64,000 nucleotides of DNA from positions 124,001 to 188,000 of the forward strand of contig NTMA01000073.1 of assembly GCA_002917075.1 (NCBI GenBank), written 5' to 3'. The number at the start of each line of letters is the position of its first letter. Position 1 is the stretch's first letter. This DNA comes from Hawksworthiomyces lignivorus. Lineage: Eukaryota; Ascomycota; Sordariomycetes; Ophiostomatales; Ophiostomataceae. Under the pieces are notes generated by a model. That model saw only the letters and a program-made list of their open reading frames with translations. It did not search any database and was not told the origin of the DNA. The position numbers were made by a program, and so were the translations under genes. Positions 9,315 to 21,036 of this stretch are shown here, piece after piece.

Positions 9315-12300
9315 GGTGGGTGGGGGAGGGCGAGAGCTGATAAAGAATGCTGTCTAGTGTATCAGAGTCCTGCTGCTCTGTCGCAGTCGAGCAAGTATAT
9401 GTCGAGATGGGTTGGAGAACCGGGGAGACGAAGGGGGAAGTGGGAAGAAAGGAGGCAGGCAGAGGATGTAAATACGGAGAGAAAAGAAGAGGAAGAAGAA
9501 GAATAGAGAAGTGACAGAGAGAGACAAATGGTCGAATGAACAAGGTCAAGAGGACGAAGTATCCACTTCAGGGTGAGGGCCACAGTGCTAAAATACTGGC
9601 CTCTTGATTTTCTAACCGCCGCTAAAAAAGATGGAGAGGAGGGGACGCTACCGGTGTAATTAATGCTGCTTGCCTCCTTTTCCTTTTGAGATGGTTGTTG
9701 GAGAAATTGCAGCGACTGTTAATCTTAGTTGACCACCAAAAAGGATGTGCCCCTGGGGATCTTCGAAAAGGCCAAGAAGGCAAAAGCGAACTGATGAACA
9801 TGTAGCGAACGGCAAAGCTGAAACCTGTCACAAATTTAGCTGTTAGATTGCAACTATTGTTACGAAAAAGAAGAAAGGAAAAAGAAAATGGAAACAAGAT
9901 GATGACATTAGGAGGGCAAGACATGCAGACGAAAAAGGGGCTTGGGTAGGACAGTCCGTACAATCAATCCATACTCCATACGAGCCAGTCGTTGCTTTGT
10001 TACTCCGTATTTTCCTCATTTTAAGATTCTTGCTACCCCTTTTGGGCTCTTGCTCTCGAATTATTATTATTATTATTATATAAAGATGCCATTGATCGTC
10101 GGCTATCCAATCTAATCTCGTTGCTGGTGAAAAAGGCGAAATACGTAGATGAGTTCACAAGAACCCTTCTCATTGCCTTGCGCCTGTCTGCTGACGCGCA
10201 TGAGACATTCTCTTTTGGCATGAAAACCGGGATGACTGTGTCGCACACCTCTCCTCGCCTCTGTTCACCCCAATTTCATGCCCTGTCCCTTCCTCAGGAT
10301 GGCTTGTTTTAGGGCCTTCAATACCGGCCAATTTTAACACACCCTTGCTGAGCCGGCTTTGTTGCTTTCTTCTGACTCGCATGACCCATTTCTTCTTCGT
10401 CGCCTGAAAATCCGCAGGCGCATCTTCTAATCCAGCATGGGATGCGCCGCGTTCATCTGCTGTGTATTTCACTCGTGTTTGGTTTGTATTGTATGTCTAA
10501 CTTGACAGACTTGAAATGTTTCCGCAACACTAGGCACTCGGGTTTCCCTTTGCTTTCCATAACGCCTGCGGCTTGGGATGAGATAAATGGTCGAATGACC
10601 TGGATATGATGCTCCACCTTGTAATTTATAGGGCTTTGCATTCCAAGATCTCTTTTGGTCTACTTCCCAGCCCCAGCAAAAGAAGTCAGATACTTCTATT
10701 GTTACCCCGTATTCTATTATTGCATGTATATTTTCAATGCCTGTGTCGAGCACGGACAGAGGACTCGTACAGGGCGATTTTCGCCGCTTCTTAGCTTCCG
10801 TGTGTGTTCAAGAGTTGCTCTCGTGAGGTACGTGGAGGGTGAGCCTCAAGGTGTTGCGGTCAGCGTGCCTCTTCGATTCGGAAGCCATGAGAAAATTCAC
10901 TTACATGGCGTTGAAGATGATGGTCCCCTGGTGCCGCCCACCTCTTGTCTGTCACCAGACTAGGGGCAAATTCGAGGCGGGGAAAGAGACGTCTCCTGTA
11001 TGTCGGTCATTCCCGTGCTACATGGTTTGGCAGCGTACAAGCGCGGTTCATATCGAAGTCAATTATAGATCTACCCTAACTCTAATAATCATATCCCAGC
11101 GTAGATTAGCAGTCTCCAGGCCGATATTTGCCAGATCTTGAACATCCCAAGCTATCTACCATCCTCTCAGTATCTTCCCTCCTACAGCACGGATCTGACG
11201 CACGCCTCTCCTAGAGACGCCTGAACCTTATGATTCTCGATAGCAAAACACTATTGAAAATCTATGAATGACCGGTAAAAGGTTCACGCTCACATCAAGA
11301 TGCTTGTAGGCGACAACAGCCAGCTTCGAGGTCTACTGTTGCATTGGCTGGTGATCCTCAGCCGTAGGGCCACCCGGAAAGGGCTCGGGAACCTTTTATC
11401 GTTTTGTCCTCTAGTGTTATAATTCTGCCAGAGCAGTCATCTAAAAAAAAAGTTAGCTGTAGCCAATTGCGAGAGAAGCGCAAACGGAGAACGCTTTCAC
11501 GGAGAAGTGCAAACGTATGGCATGTTTACGCAATGATTTACTTTATTGCCTAAATGAATCCTCCAACCATACCAAATGGTACAAGCATTAATACTCAACT
11601 ACTGGGATAATCACATGGCAGTCCATGCAGAGATCAATCTCTTTTGCTCTATTTCATCACATAACATTCATATCTCCTTTTCCCTTTCTATGTATGGAGT
11701 ACAGTATGTACACTGCTGCGCGATTGGGTCAAAATCGACCAGTGGACCAATACTATTCCTTATATCTCCCTATATGAATGAACGATATGCAACAAACGGG
11801 TGATTGTTCTCAATGGCGCCAGAGCTGGCGCTCACTCTCGTTTGTGTCTGAACCACGTGACACGAAGACAACAAAGCGGAAAAATCTGACCAGGAGACCA
11901 AGCAGCTTGACATACAAAGGAAACGCGCACTGTCGTTCATCATCGTTGTTCTTCCCCTTCGGCGTCTTCATCTTGACTGCATTCCATCAAATCTTATTTG
12001 CTTTTCCTGGTCGTATTCCTACCTAATCTTAGCCTACTGAACAAGAACCCAAAAGGCCAGCTCACTTGAATTGTGCGCTGTTGATTTATTTTGGTACGTG
12101 ATTTCCTCGTCGCCTACCTCAAATCCAGATCTGATTCGCGTTCTCACGTTTGTCGTGAAATTTTTGGAACGCCGTGATTCTCTCTTTCTCTTGTCATCTA
12201 TTCTCCTGCTAATAGCGACTAGACAGTGGCGCCCCTTCATCTATTACAGAGACGCGAAGTTGCGCCTGTCGGTCGCCGGCGTGACGGGTTTCGGGGTGGC
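9315..12300. other. Long intergenic region, no gene seen
   Basis: Three kilobases separate divergent genes. Only scattered ORFs below 105 aa occur, with no shared motif or splice logic. A short trinucleotide repeat (TTA)n lies at 10061-10080. The last 250 nt before the bromodomain gene are pyrimidine-rich, like a fungal promoter or leader. No tRNA or rRNA was recognised. Confidence 0.5.
10061..10080. repeat. (TTA)n microsatellite
   Basis: Six to seven tandem TTA/ATT units are read directly in the sequence, in intergenic DNA. Confidence 0.8.
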
Positions 12301-15300
12301 ATGAATACTACAGCTGCTGGTCCTGCCGCCGCCGCCGCCGCCTCATCTATTACCTCATTTACGCCGCTCGAGTCGCTTTTACTTTTTCAGTCTATAATCA
12401 AGTTTGGAGTCGATGCGGAGGCTTTTGAGCGCACCTCGGCCGTCCTTCAGAACAATGCGTTTATCCGAGGCGACGACCGCTATGATGCCAGCAGATTAAG
12501 GACCGATTCTTTGCAAGCGCTGTTTTTGCAGCTGCTACGAGACGAGCTAACAGCACCTGACGATGACAATAATGACCGAGTTAGTAATGGGAGCCAGTTG
12601 CCTCCGTCGCCGACAACGGCAGCCGCCGTCCTCTCTAAGAAACGCAAGCTTCCGTCTGCTACATTGCCAACCCTCCACGATGTTCGCGTCCACGCTGATC
12701 AACTACCTGCTCTTGTTGAGCGTCTCTATTCCCGCTACCGTGATAACGTCGTTGGTGCCATTCGTGAGGATGAACTTCGATTTTCTAAGATCCAGAGCGA
12801 GATCCGCAACCTGGAACGGCAGCAAGAGCAGGAAAGTGGGGGAGAACGAAAGAAGGCAGATAAGCAACAGCAACCCCCCCTCGAGGCCACACCTGTTGCT
12901 TCTCAGGATATAAAATCAGAAGAAGCTTCTGCTTCGGCTTCAGTTCAGAAAGGAGCAGCACCACAGCGAATACCTAGTGCGGCTGCCGTACCAGCGGACA
13001 GCAGGCCACTGAATGCCAAATCCGCTCCGTCTTTGCCAGAGCCGAATTTACCTTCAACTTCCGAACCTGCGGGAGAACCATCCGCTACCTTTCCGCCTCA
13101 GAGAGTACCTGCTACTCTTGCTGTTGCTCCAACTGACCAGAAAGGTGTAACAACTGGCACTCGTACCCTTCCAGCTGCGGTACAAACCGTGTCTCAACTT
13201 CCCGATGCGACAGCGCATAAGCAGGGAGGACCAAGACAGGTCGCGAATGTACCAGCCTCTCAACACTCACACCCACACAAGGCACCTATCTCTAGCACGC
13301 CTTTGCAGCCTATTGCAAGCGCCCAACGGATACAGCCTTCACCAATCCAAACGGCGGCTGCTGCGACACCTTCCGCATCACTGGCTGCACATATTCCTCC
13401 TGCAGCTGCCAAGCTTCCTTTGCAAGCCGCAACGAGCCAAGTGACAGGCCTTACACCACGGCCTCTCTCACCAGCCCCTCCACCCCAAGAGCGCTCCTCA
13501 CAGTCGCGGCCTGCTGCACAGCAACCCTCTTCTCATGCCACTACGGCCTCGAACCAGGTGGCTCCGACTGCTACACCGGGTGTGTCGAGGGCGGCCACGC
13601 CCAATACACCACGTGCCCATACGCCGAGGGCTGTTTCACCATCTCCCCTCCATTCTACAACCCAAATTACTCGCCAGCCTAGTCATCAACCGCCGCTGCA
13701 GACGACTAAATCGGCAGCGGCTGCGACATCTCAAGTTGATGCTCAACGTGCTACTCCCGTCACGCCAGGTGTTGGCGTATCGCAAACTGTGCCGCAATCC
13801 CATCGCATGCTGGGAATTCCTGCACAAGCTGCCTCTGCTGCTGGTGCTGCACCTACAGCGGTCGCTCGGGATAGTGCCTTGCATGGCCTAAACAACCGGC
13901 CATTATTGCCCGAGCACGTTCGGGCTCCTACTTCAGGCACATCAACGCCAGTTCAGTCGCCTCGCCCCGTGCTCCCTCACACTCCAATTCAATTGACAAC
14001 TGGGAGGTTCCTTCCACGCGGCAGCGGCACGCGGTGGAAGCCGAATGATCCAACGCCTTCGACACCAAGACCTGATGTTGGCGATATGGCTAGTCCAGCA
14101 TACGAGCCACTGAGCCCAGTTCAAGTTGAATCTATTCCTCGAGCGGATTCAGTGGAGGCAGCCGATGTCTCTTCAGTCTCCCCTTCGGCTTCGGCTGCCT
14201 TGTTACGACAGCCGCGACATCTGAGGAAGCCCCAGCACTTGAAACAGGGCCAGAAGGCCGACCTAGCAAACACTCGGCAACGCAGTAGCAGGCCATCGCG
14301 ACACACTCGATCTCACGGCGAAGTGGACGAAGACAATTTAGCTATCAAAAACGAAGAGTCAACACCCAAAGCCTTGGAAGATGTTGCTGAGATGGCTGCT
14401 GAGGACCACGCAGACTCTGCTGTTACTTCACCCAGTGCTCGACCACTTAAGCGAAAGCGCGACGACTCTGTCGACTTTCCCTCGCCTTATGGTGGCAAGT
14501 CTGAGCCAGACCAGAGTGTTCTGGCACGGCGTCGCGCGGTTGGTCCGCCAACGCCCCCAACACATGTTCTATGGATGCGAGGGTTCCCCAAAATTAGCGC
14601 CTCGGCACTGGACCAAATTAGCAGCCACCGACATGCTAATATGTTTGCACATAAAATCCGAGATCGGGATGCCCCTGGTTACGGCAGCATCGTGCGACAC
14701 CCTGTCGATCTTAAGTCTATTCGCATGGCCATTACGCAAGGCAACAAAGCTGCGACGGCAATAGCGGCCACGCTACCTGAAGAGGACCATCAATCTGGCG
14801 CGAGCAGCGTATGGCTTCCAATTAGTGAAGAACTTGTACCGCCACGAGGCATCATCAACAGCAGTCAGCTGGAGTGCGAGCTAGTACACATGTTTGCCAA
14901 TGCAGTAATGTACAACCCGGATTCTCATCGTGGGCCTGGCCCAGCTTTTATGGCCGGTACCGAGGCAGGCGAAGATGAGGCAGGCGGCAATGGCGGTGTT
15001 GCTGACGGCGGTGGAGGTTCTGCGCGCTACAAGGTGGATGAAGACGGTGTAGTGAATGACACGCGGGATATGTATGTTGAGGTTGAGAAACTCCTTAGTG
15101 AGATGCGATCCGCCGAGAAACAGCGAGGCGTGCCTCCACCGCCGTTGGGTGCCAAAGGTCTGGGCCTACCTGTCGATGATATTGAGCACGTTGGCCTCGC
15201 TGGAGAAGACAATGAAAACGAGGACAATGGCGGTGATGATGACAGAGACGAAGCCACAGCTGAGGGTCACACGAGCGCCGCCATAACAAGCACAGTTCCG

Positions 15301-15366
15301 CCCGTTGACGCTGATGTTGAGGGATCCGGGACAATCAAGAGGCGACGGATCACTCGCGGTCAATAG
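12301..15366 (+). CDS. Bromodomain protein, NuA4-type (BRD8/Bdc1-like)
   Basis: Single exon, 1021 aa from the first ATG at 12301; an upstream in-frame GTG extension is ignored. The N-terminus (TPLESLLLFQSIIKFGVDAEAF, about 20-85) is a conserved helical block like the SANT-like start of BRD8-type NuA4 subunits. A Ser/Pro/Thr/Ala/Gln-rich disordered centre follows (about 200-620). A basic stretch KRKRDDSVDFPSPYGGK precedes a C-terminal bromodomain (about 765-890), with MFAHKIRDRDAPGYGSIVRHPVDLKS and ending LVHMFANAVMYN, where the last Asn is the expected acetyl-lysine-binding residue. About 40 extra residues sit between the ZA-side PVDLKSI helix and the final helices. The C-terminus is acidic. 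The inferred role is a chromatin acetylation-complex subunit in the nucleus. Bromodomain confidence is high; the exact orthologue (fungal Bdc1 versus another) is less sure. Confidence 0.82.
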   Translation: MNTTAAGPAAAAAASSITSFTPLESLLLFQSIIKFGVDAEAFERTSAVLQNNAFIRGDDRYDASRLRTDSLQALFLQLLRDELTAPDDDNNDRVSNGSQLPPSPTTAAAVLSKKRKLPSATLPTLHDVRVHADQLPALVERLYSRYRDNVVGAIREDELRFSKIQSEIRNLERQQEQESGGERKKADKQQQPPLEATPVASQDIKSEEASASASVQKGAAPQRIPSAAAVPADSRPLNAKSAPSLPEPNLPSTSEPAGEPSATFPPQRVPATLAVAPTDQKGVTTGTRTLPAAVQTVSQLPDATAHKQGGPRQVANVPASQHSHPHKAPISSTPLQPIASAQRIQPSPIQTAAAATPSASLAAHIPPAAAKLPLQAATSQVTGLTPRPLSPAPPPQERSSQSRPAAQQPSSHATTASNQVAPTATPGVSRAATPNTPRAHTPRAVSPSPLHSTTQITRQPSHQPPLQTTKSAAAATSQVDAQRATPVTPGVGVSQTVPQSHRMLGIPAQAASAAGAAPTAVARDSALHGLNNRPLLPEHVRAPTSGTSTPVQSPRPVLPHTPIQLTTGRFLPRGSGTRWKPNDPTPSTPRPDVGDMASPAYEPLSPVQVESIPRADSVEAADVSSVSPSASAALLRQPRHLRKPQHLKQGQKADLANTRQRSSRPSRHTRSHGEVDEDNLAIKNEESTPKALEDVAEMAAEDHADSAVTSPSARPLKRKRDDSVDFPSPYGGKSEPDQSVLARRRAVGPPTPPTHVLWMRGFPKISASALDQISSHRHANMFAHKIRDRDAPGYGSIVRHPVDLKSIRMAITQGNKAATAIAATLPEEDHQSGASSVWLPISEELVPPRGIINSSQLECELVHMFANAVMYNPDSHRGPGPAFMAGTEAGEDEAGGNGGVADGGGGSARYKVDEDGVVNDTRDMYVEVEKLLSEMRSAEKQRGVPPPPLGAKGLGLPVDDIEHVGLAGEDNENEDNGGDDDRDEATAEGHTSAAITSTVPPVDADVEGSGTIKRRRITRGQ

Positions 15367-16032
15367 ACAAAGGGGGGTAATTCATGTATAACTATCCTGT
15401 CAGAGACGAAGTGTTGACTCACTGTCCTTTTTGTAATGACATTGTCTGAGATTTTTGTTATCAACCCGCTGTATTATCTCTTTGCTTGAATATTGATATT
15501 TTCGATTATTGGTGCTTGAGTGTTGGTCTGACGACATTCCTACATACAGGTGCACCAACAATAGACTGGTGCGGCGATATACAAGTGTAGGAGGACAGTG
15601 TGTGTAGCCCAATTATTAGGCTCTACTAAAGATCTGCCCAAGGTGGGCCTGGTAACAGCTTCCATCAGTAACGCTGTAGCAACGGGCATTTCAATTGGCT
15701 GCCGCTTAAGAGCTCCAGACAGGCGGTTAGCTGCACGTGACAGCATCGGACGCGTTGGCCACTTTTGCCTGGTTAACGATTTCTGTAGTCTGGACTTACG
15801 TCGCAGTGGCGGAGAGCCTGCTGGACGCAAAACAACTTGGAATTCACGTTTGCCCCGACGGCTCATATTACCACGATCTTCTATCCCCACGCATTTTGCA
15901 GGCTCCTACTAGCTCTTGTACTTTCGAATCTATTCCGACAAAATATCATCTCTTTCGTTTACGCTCTGAAATCAGCCTCACTGCATCGCTCCTATCGAAC
16001 CGGCACAGGCTCCAAGCCTCTCCACCGTCAAG
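15367..16032. promoter_or_regulatory. Intergenic / RPT6 promoter region
   Basis: This 666-nt gap separates two tandem genes. ORFs on both strands overlap each other and show no family resemblance. I looked for the yeast Rpn4/PACE motif GGTGGCAAA and did not find it. Pyrimidine-rich sequence (15860-16020) precedes the RPT6 ATG. Confidence 0.4.
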
Positions 16033-17382
16033 ATGTCGCTCGAAAACTACTACCAGAACAAGATCGAGGCGATGAAGCTGGAGATCCTCAAGGGTCAGGC
16101 TGTTCTCCGGAGATTAGAAGCCCAGCGGAATGACTACAACTCACGTGTGCGCTTGCTCCGCGAGGAGCTTGGCCTCCTGCAGCAACCTGGATCGTACGTG
16201 GGCGAGGTGGTGAAGGTGATGAGCACAAAGAAGGTGCTGGTGAAGGTGCACCCGGAGGGCAAATACGGTACGTCGAGGCCTGACACTGCTACCCTAGTAT
16301 CTTGCCAATGGAATGTTAGCTGCTAACTGGATGGATAGTCGTTGATGTCTCCGATAGCGTCGACATCGCGAAGCTGACTGTCGGCAAGCGGGTAACGCTA
16401 CTCTCCGATAGCTACAAGCTGGAAAAGATCCTCCCTTCCTCCGTTGACCCCCTCGTATCTCTCATGATGGTCGAAAAGGTCCCTGACAGCACATACGACA
16501 TGATTGGCGGTCTGGATCAACAAATCAAGGAGATCAAGGAAGTGATCGAGCTCGGGCTCAAACACCCGGAGCTCTTCGAGAGCTTGGGCATCGCCCAGCC
16601 CAAGGGCGTCCTGCTCTACGGCCCGCCTGGCACAGGCAAGACGCTGCTGGCGCGGGCTGTTGCCCATCACACTGACTGCAAGTTCATCCGGGTGTCGGGG
16701 TCTGAGCTGGTCCAGAAATACATTGGTGAGGGTAGCCGCATGGTGCGCGAGCTGTTCGTCATGGCGCGCGAGCACGCGCCATCCATTATCTTCATGGACG
16801 AAATCGACTCGATCGGTTCGTCGCGTGTGGAGGGCAGCAGCGGCGGCGACTCGGAGGTGCAGCGGACGATGCTGGAGCTGCTCAACCAGCTGGACGGATT
16901 CGAGCCCACAAAGAACATCAAAGTCATCATGGCGACCAACCGGCTAGACATCTTGGACCCGGCCCTGCTTCGGCCCGGTCGCATCGATCGCAAGATCGAG
17001 TTCCCCCCGCCGAGCGTAGAGGCTCGCGCCGATATTCTCCGAATCCATAGCCGCAAGATGAACCTGACGCGCGGGATCAACCTTACAAAGATCGCGGAGA
17101 AGATGAACGGGTGCTCTGGCGCCGAGCTGAAGGGCGTCTGCACAGAGGCAGGCATGTATGCGCTGCGCGAGCGGCGTGTGCATGTCACACAAGAGGACTT
17201 TGAGCTAGCGACGGCCAAGATCCTGAACAAGCACGATGACAAAGAGGGTATGTTTTTTTTTCTCGTTTGTTTGTTGTCTTTCTTTTGGGGGCAGAATCAC
17301 GTTGCTGTCTTGGCGTACAACCAGAATCAAGAATTTTCCGCTAACATTTTCAACAGTGTCGCTTGGGAAGCTATGGAAATAA
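16033..17382 (+). CDS. RPT6: 26S proteasome regulatory ATPase subunit Rpt6 (S8)
   Basis: Three exons, 16033-16267, 16339-17247 and 17357-17382, encode 389 aa, the normal length for Rpt6. Intron 1 (71 nt) has GTACGT, a TGCTAAC branch and ATAG. Intron 2 (109 nt) has GTATGT..CAACAG and leaves a final exon encoding only VSLGKLWK. The N-terminal coiled coil ([18 protein letters not shown]) is followed by the OB domain, then the AAA+ module: Walker A GPPGTGKT at about 173-180, Walker B IIFMDEID at about 229, the SRH region [20 protein letters not shown], and the C-terminal helical domain. Rpt6 is one of six ATPases that unfold substrates and open the 20S gate. Reading past the second donor would replace the C-terminus, so annotation without this intron is wrong. 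Confidence 0.96.
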
Positions 17383-18063
17383 GAAAAGTCAAGCCGAGGC
17401 TGGGATTTGTCCATCGTCTGGTTGCCTTTTACTTTGTTATGTCGAAGCACCTCGATTTGTCCAACTTCATGGCATCTGCTCGGTTGATTGAGCTTCTCGG
17501 TCCCACATTCTGACGTGCAAAATGGCGTGAACGGCTCTGTTTCTTGTACACTTTGTATATTAATATACCAAATCTGAATACTGCATGGTATCTGTCTAGT
17601 GGTTCCGCTGCTCCTTGTGATCTTGTTGTCGTCTGCTACCTGCAATTTTCCTCCCACGGATACATCTTTTCTATTCTTTTCTGACAGCGAAACAAAATCT
17701 CATATCAACGAGTGTGATGATCAGCATCTAGATGTGTCTCATGACCTCGACCAAGAATAGGTCGTCAATTTCTTCACAGAAACGCCCAGTCTTTCGCTTC
17801 ATAATTTGATTGATGGAATGAAAATTGTATACGAGATACAGAGACATGCCGTGTTAACGTCTCATTAGAGCGAATAGATAAAATGAAATACTGGTTCTAC
17901 ATATCATTTAACACCATAACAGTTTTGATAGGATCGTTTTAAAAGTAGACAAATACACGAGAAAACAAATATGCTGCAACTGCTGAGATCTTCTCTCGCT
18001 GCATTGGCTAAGGGCCATTTTTAGGACTAGATAGCAATCTAAAGCAGATCCCAGGTCCATCGC
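17383..18063. other. Convergent intergenic, no gene seen
   Basis: This holds the 3' regions of RPT6 (plus) and the membrane-protein gene (minus). It is AT-rich and no ORF in it deserves annotation. Confidence 0.6.
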
Positions 18064-18588
18064 TCAGTAGCTATCATAGTGCCGGCTTGTTCGTCCACGC
18101 TGCTCTTCGATGATGAACCCATTGCCTGATTTTCGAGGGCTCCGCGGTGGCCTCGAGGTTGAAGAGCGGCGGCGGCTGCCGTTGCGGACAACCACGGGCA
18201 CTGGTTCGGTAACGGTTGTCGACTGCATGTACGCGTCCGGTCGGCGTGAGGTGGAATAAGACCTGCGGTAGGACACAGGCTCTTCGACGACATATCTATC
18301 TCGGTGCCGATGTCTGCGTCGAGTCGGCTCAACATCCTGATACCACGCCTCACGCTCCTCGGGCGGCGCGCCGAGGTTCATGCATGACCGTAGAATCCAC
18401 AGCAGCAAGAGAAAACCAACGACCGAGCCGATGACAATACCTGCAATGGCGCCGCCCGATAGTTGATTGCTGTTACCACCCGAAGAGGACACGACCGTGA
18501 CGGTGCTCGCGGGCGCCTGGCGTGCGTGGAGGAGCGAACCGTGAGCGCGATCGGATAGCCGGATAGTTCGACTTGAAGAGGGAACCAT
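18064..18588 (-). CDS. Small single-pass membrane protein, fungal, unknown function
   Basis: 174 aa from the ATG at 18588; a longer in-frame reading to 18684 lacks a convincing start context. A Ser/Thr/Gly-rich N-terminal segment (about 25-45) leads into one transmembrane helix, GGAIAGIVIGSVVGFLLLLWIL (about 46-67). A conserved-looking juxtamembrane patch follows (RSCMNLGAPPEEREAWYQDVEP). The cytoplasmic tail is Arg/Ser/Tyr-rich (RRRHRHRDRYVVEE, RRSSTSRPPRSPRK). There is no signal peptide, so the topology is probably N-out/C-in through positive charge. The pattern Ser/Gly-rich stalk, AIAGIVIGSVVG helix and basic tail is common in fungal wall-sensor-like or plasma-membrane proteins, but no function can be assigned. 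Confidence 0.72.
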   Translation of the reverse strand: MVPSSSRTIRLSDRAHGSLLHARQAPASTVTVVSSSGGNSNQLSGGAIAGIVIGSVVGFLLLLWILRSCMNLGAPPEEREAWYQDVEPTRRRHRHRDRYVVEEPVSYRRSYSTSRRPDAYMQSTTVTEPVPVVVRNGSRRRSSTSRPPRSPRKSGNGFIIEEQRGRTSRHYDSY

Positions 18589-19902
18589 TTTTGTTCTTTT
18601 CTTAGGTATACTTTCAGGCCTTTTCTCTTCAGGATCCGGTAGGAAATTATATGTTTGGTCGCCAGGGGCTCCCAAACAAAACAAACCAACCGATATATTT
18701 GGGGTATACGGACTGAAACAGCGGACCTCTGAAATTGATACGCTCTCCTCTTTCTTTTTTTTATAAAAAACAAAAAATAAATCCCAAGAAATGATATGTG
18801 AACACCTCTTATCTATCTTGTTTGCGGTGCTGCAAACCTTGGAGAAATTTCATAAACAGAAAAGAAGGGCGTAGAAAAATTGACTGTTGCCCCTAGAATC
18901 TTGACTTGTAACCTGGAGCTGATTTCCTCTTTTTGCAAGAGTTGACGGAAGCCGCTCGAGTATATAGCATAATACAGAACATCGACGTGAGCTTCTTACT
19001 CGAGGCACACCTGCCCCCATGAAGTGCCGTTGTCAGAGATAAATGTACATCTTTCTAATTTTGTAGTTATAGACGTCATCGATGGCGTACTCTGCAGGAA
19101 TCGTCGTGTTAAAACTGTAAAAAATCATGATAAGAGTGAATGTATCTACAATCCCTGAATTGAGAGTAGAGCATGTTTGGCCTCATTTGAAAACTCGGTT
19201 ACAATAACTTTGCATGCGTATTCTTTCTTTTCGGAGCCTCGGGTCCATATGCCCACTGATCAATAAATGCCCTCGGGAAAAAAGATGTGAATTCCGGTTT
19301 TTGTTGGTGTGAAGCATCTGGGCATTGCCCAGTTTTGTTGAGCTTTTGCGGTTGCAGATCGGCTGCAAGTGACGTATGGAAAGGTTCTGGACTGCAACCA
19401 CGCACATAACAGGAGCTTGGCGGGCAGCAGACTCCAGGAACAGAAAAAGAAGGGAGAATGTACCAAAAGAGAAAATAATAGTTTGCATTGGCTCTATGAA
19501 AAGAAACAAGAGTATGACAAGTCGAAAGTAAATGACAGTTTCGGTTATCAAAAAGGGGTGCTTTCTTTACTCGTATTACTCGACTTGGATTGCAAACGGT
19601 GAAGAACGAGGACGAATTACAGAAATATCTTCGGGGAAGAACGCTAGGCAGAGGATTTGAACCAGTGAAATAAGCCAACGTAGATGTAAAACTTTCGTAG
19701 TGGCACCTCCGCTGGAGGGGAGAAAAATCGTCTTCTGAGAGAAATACTCAAAATGCATTCATTTGTCTACGAGGAGGCCGAGCAGTGAAGATGCGCTGTT
19801 TTCAGTGGATCGCTATTAAAAAACATGCACTATGTCTTAGACGCTTCTCCGCTGCTCTAAAGTTCCCTTTTGCCATTTTTTTTCATGTGCCTCATCTTGA
19901 TT
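18589..19902. other. Intergenic, no gene seen
   Basis: This 1.3 kb stretch lies between two minus-strand genes. Overlapping minus-strand ORFs at 19183-19678 are Phe/Ser/Cys-rich translations of pyrimidine-rich DNA and have no family resemblance. The left end carries the promoter of the membrane protein; the right end is the 3' region of the SDR. Confidence 0.55.
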
Positions 19903-20697
19903 TTAATCTGATACAGTGACGCCACTGAGTTCCGCCAGCTTCTGCAGCAGCTGGTCCTGTAATGCCACATCATCCGCAATTGGGCTTGACCGGGCTGGGC
20001 GAGACTTATCGAAGTACTGACCTGTCAGCCCCTGTGCGGCGCCCTCTCCTAAGGCTGCGGTAATATAGGTGTCCACGGCCGCGTCCAAGCTGTCGGTTGC
20101 TGACGGGCCACCCATCTTTGTTGGGACCCAACCAGGGTTAGCAGCGTTCGCTACACAAGCCCGTTCATCCCCGGCATGGCCATCAGCGGCGCCGCGCCAC
20201 CTCCGCGCAAATGCCTTGGCTAGCATCACATTGTGCAGCTTGCTGTCATTGTAGCTGACTTTTAGCGGAAGAGTGTCTAGCTTGGGCTGTCCGCCATGGT
20301 GCAGGCTAGAGGAGACAAAGACGAGGCGACGCGGACGATTTATGCTTGCTGTCAAGATGTATGGGGCTAGAGTGTTGACCGCAAACAGTCGAGGGAGGCC
20401 AGAGGGCCCAACCAGTTGGGCCTGGCCGCGGTACAAGCCGGCGTTGTGGATGACGGCATCAAACCGGCCGCCTTCGCCGACGAGCTTGTTGGCCGCGGCG
20501 GCTAGATCTTTTGTTTCTTGGATGCTGGACAAGTCGCCGACGAGCACTGCCTCGGCACCTGGGCACGCCGCTTCAGCATCGCGGGCACGCTGAGCATTAC
20601 GCGCATGCAGGGTCACTTTGTGTCCTTGGGCAACAAGGCGCTTGGCCGTCAGCAGGCCCACGCCGTCGGAGGAGCCAGTGACGAAGATGCGGGCCAT
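19903..20697 (-). CDS. Short-chain dehydrogenase/reductase (classical SDR)
   Basis: 264 aa, intronless, starting at the ATG at 20697 (the preceding in-frame codon is GTG). It has a Rossmann fold with the cofactor motif TGSSDGVG (TGxxxGxG) at residues 7-14. LHARN after beta-2 carries a basic residue that suggests NADP(H) preference. DLSS after beta-3, the HNAG motif, catalytic serine in FVSSSLHHG and YNDSK (YxxxK) follow. The C-terminal part matches SDRs acting on small ketones or aldehydes, with NPGWVPTKMGG after beta-6. The substrate cannot be predicted. It is a stand-alone gene with no pathway neighbours. Confidence 0.9.
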   Translation of the reverse strand: MARIFVTGSSDGVGLLTAKRLVAQGHKVTLHARNAQRARDAEAACPGAEAVLVGDLSSIQETKDLAAAANKLVGEGGRFDAVIHNAGLYRGQAQLVGPSGLPRLFAVNTLAPYILTASINRPRRLVFVSSSLHHGGQPKLDTLPLKVSYNDSKLHNVMLAKAFARRWRGAADGHAGDERACVANAANPGWVPTKMGGPSATDSLDAAVDTYITAALGEGAAQGLTGQYFDKSRPARSSPIADDVALQDQLLQKLAELSGVTVSD

Positions 20698-21036
20698 CAC
20701 GATTAGTTCAATAAGCCTGCGGCGCTCGCATAAATCGACAATGGAAAATCGAACTAATATAGAAGAACGTGAATTTGGAATTAGATTTGTGAATACAAAA
20801 ATAAATCAAGCAGCGCAAGCAGGCAAGGGAAGCTGAGTCGGTCCCTTGGTCCTCTTAATTATTAATACGGAACCGCCTTGCGCAGCCAGCCAGCTAGCCT
20901 CGACACACCAAAGCTCGTCAAACTTATCTCCGACTTTCCTGCGCTGGATAAATCTCTGGGGAATAGCTCCCTACCAAATAATGTCTACAATTATACACTA
21001 AATTATTGCATTTTATTTCCTTTTCTTGAATCCGAC
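20698..21036. other. Intergenic, SDR promoter and RdRP 3' region
   Basis: This short AT-rich gap separates two minus-strand genes and holds no coding signal. Confidence 0.5.

Noticed and set aside
15540..16133. Several overlapping 98-116 codon ORFs on both strands before RPT6
   Set aside because: They overlap each other in different frames, lie in the promoter/leader and resemble no family.
19183..19678. Minus ORFs of 122 and 159 codons
   Set aside because: They overlap in different frames, with composition of pyrimidine-rich noncoding DNA.
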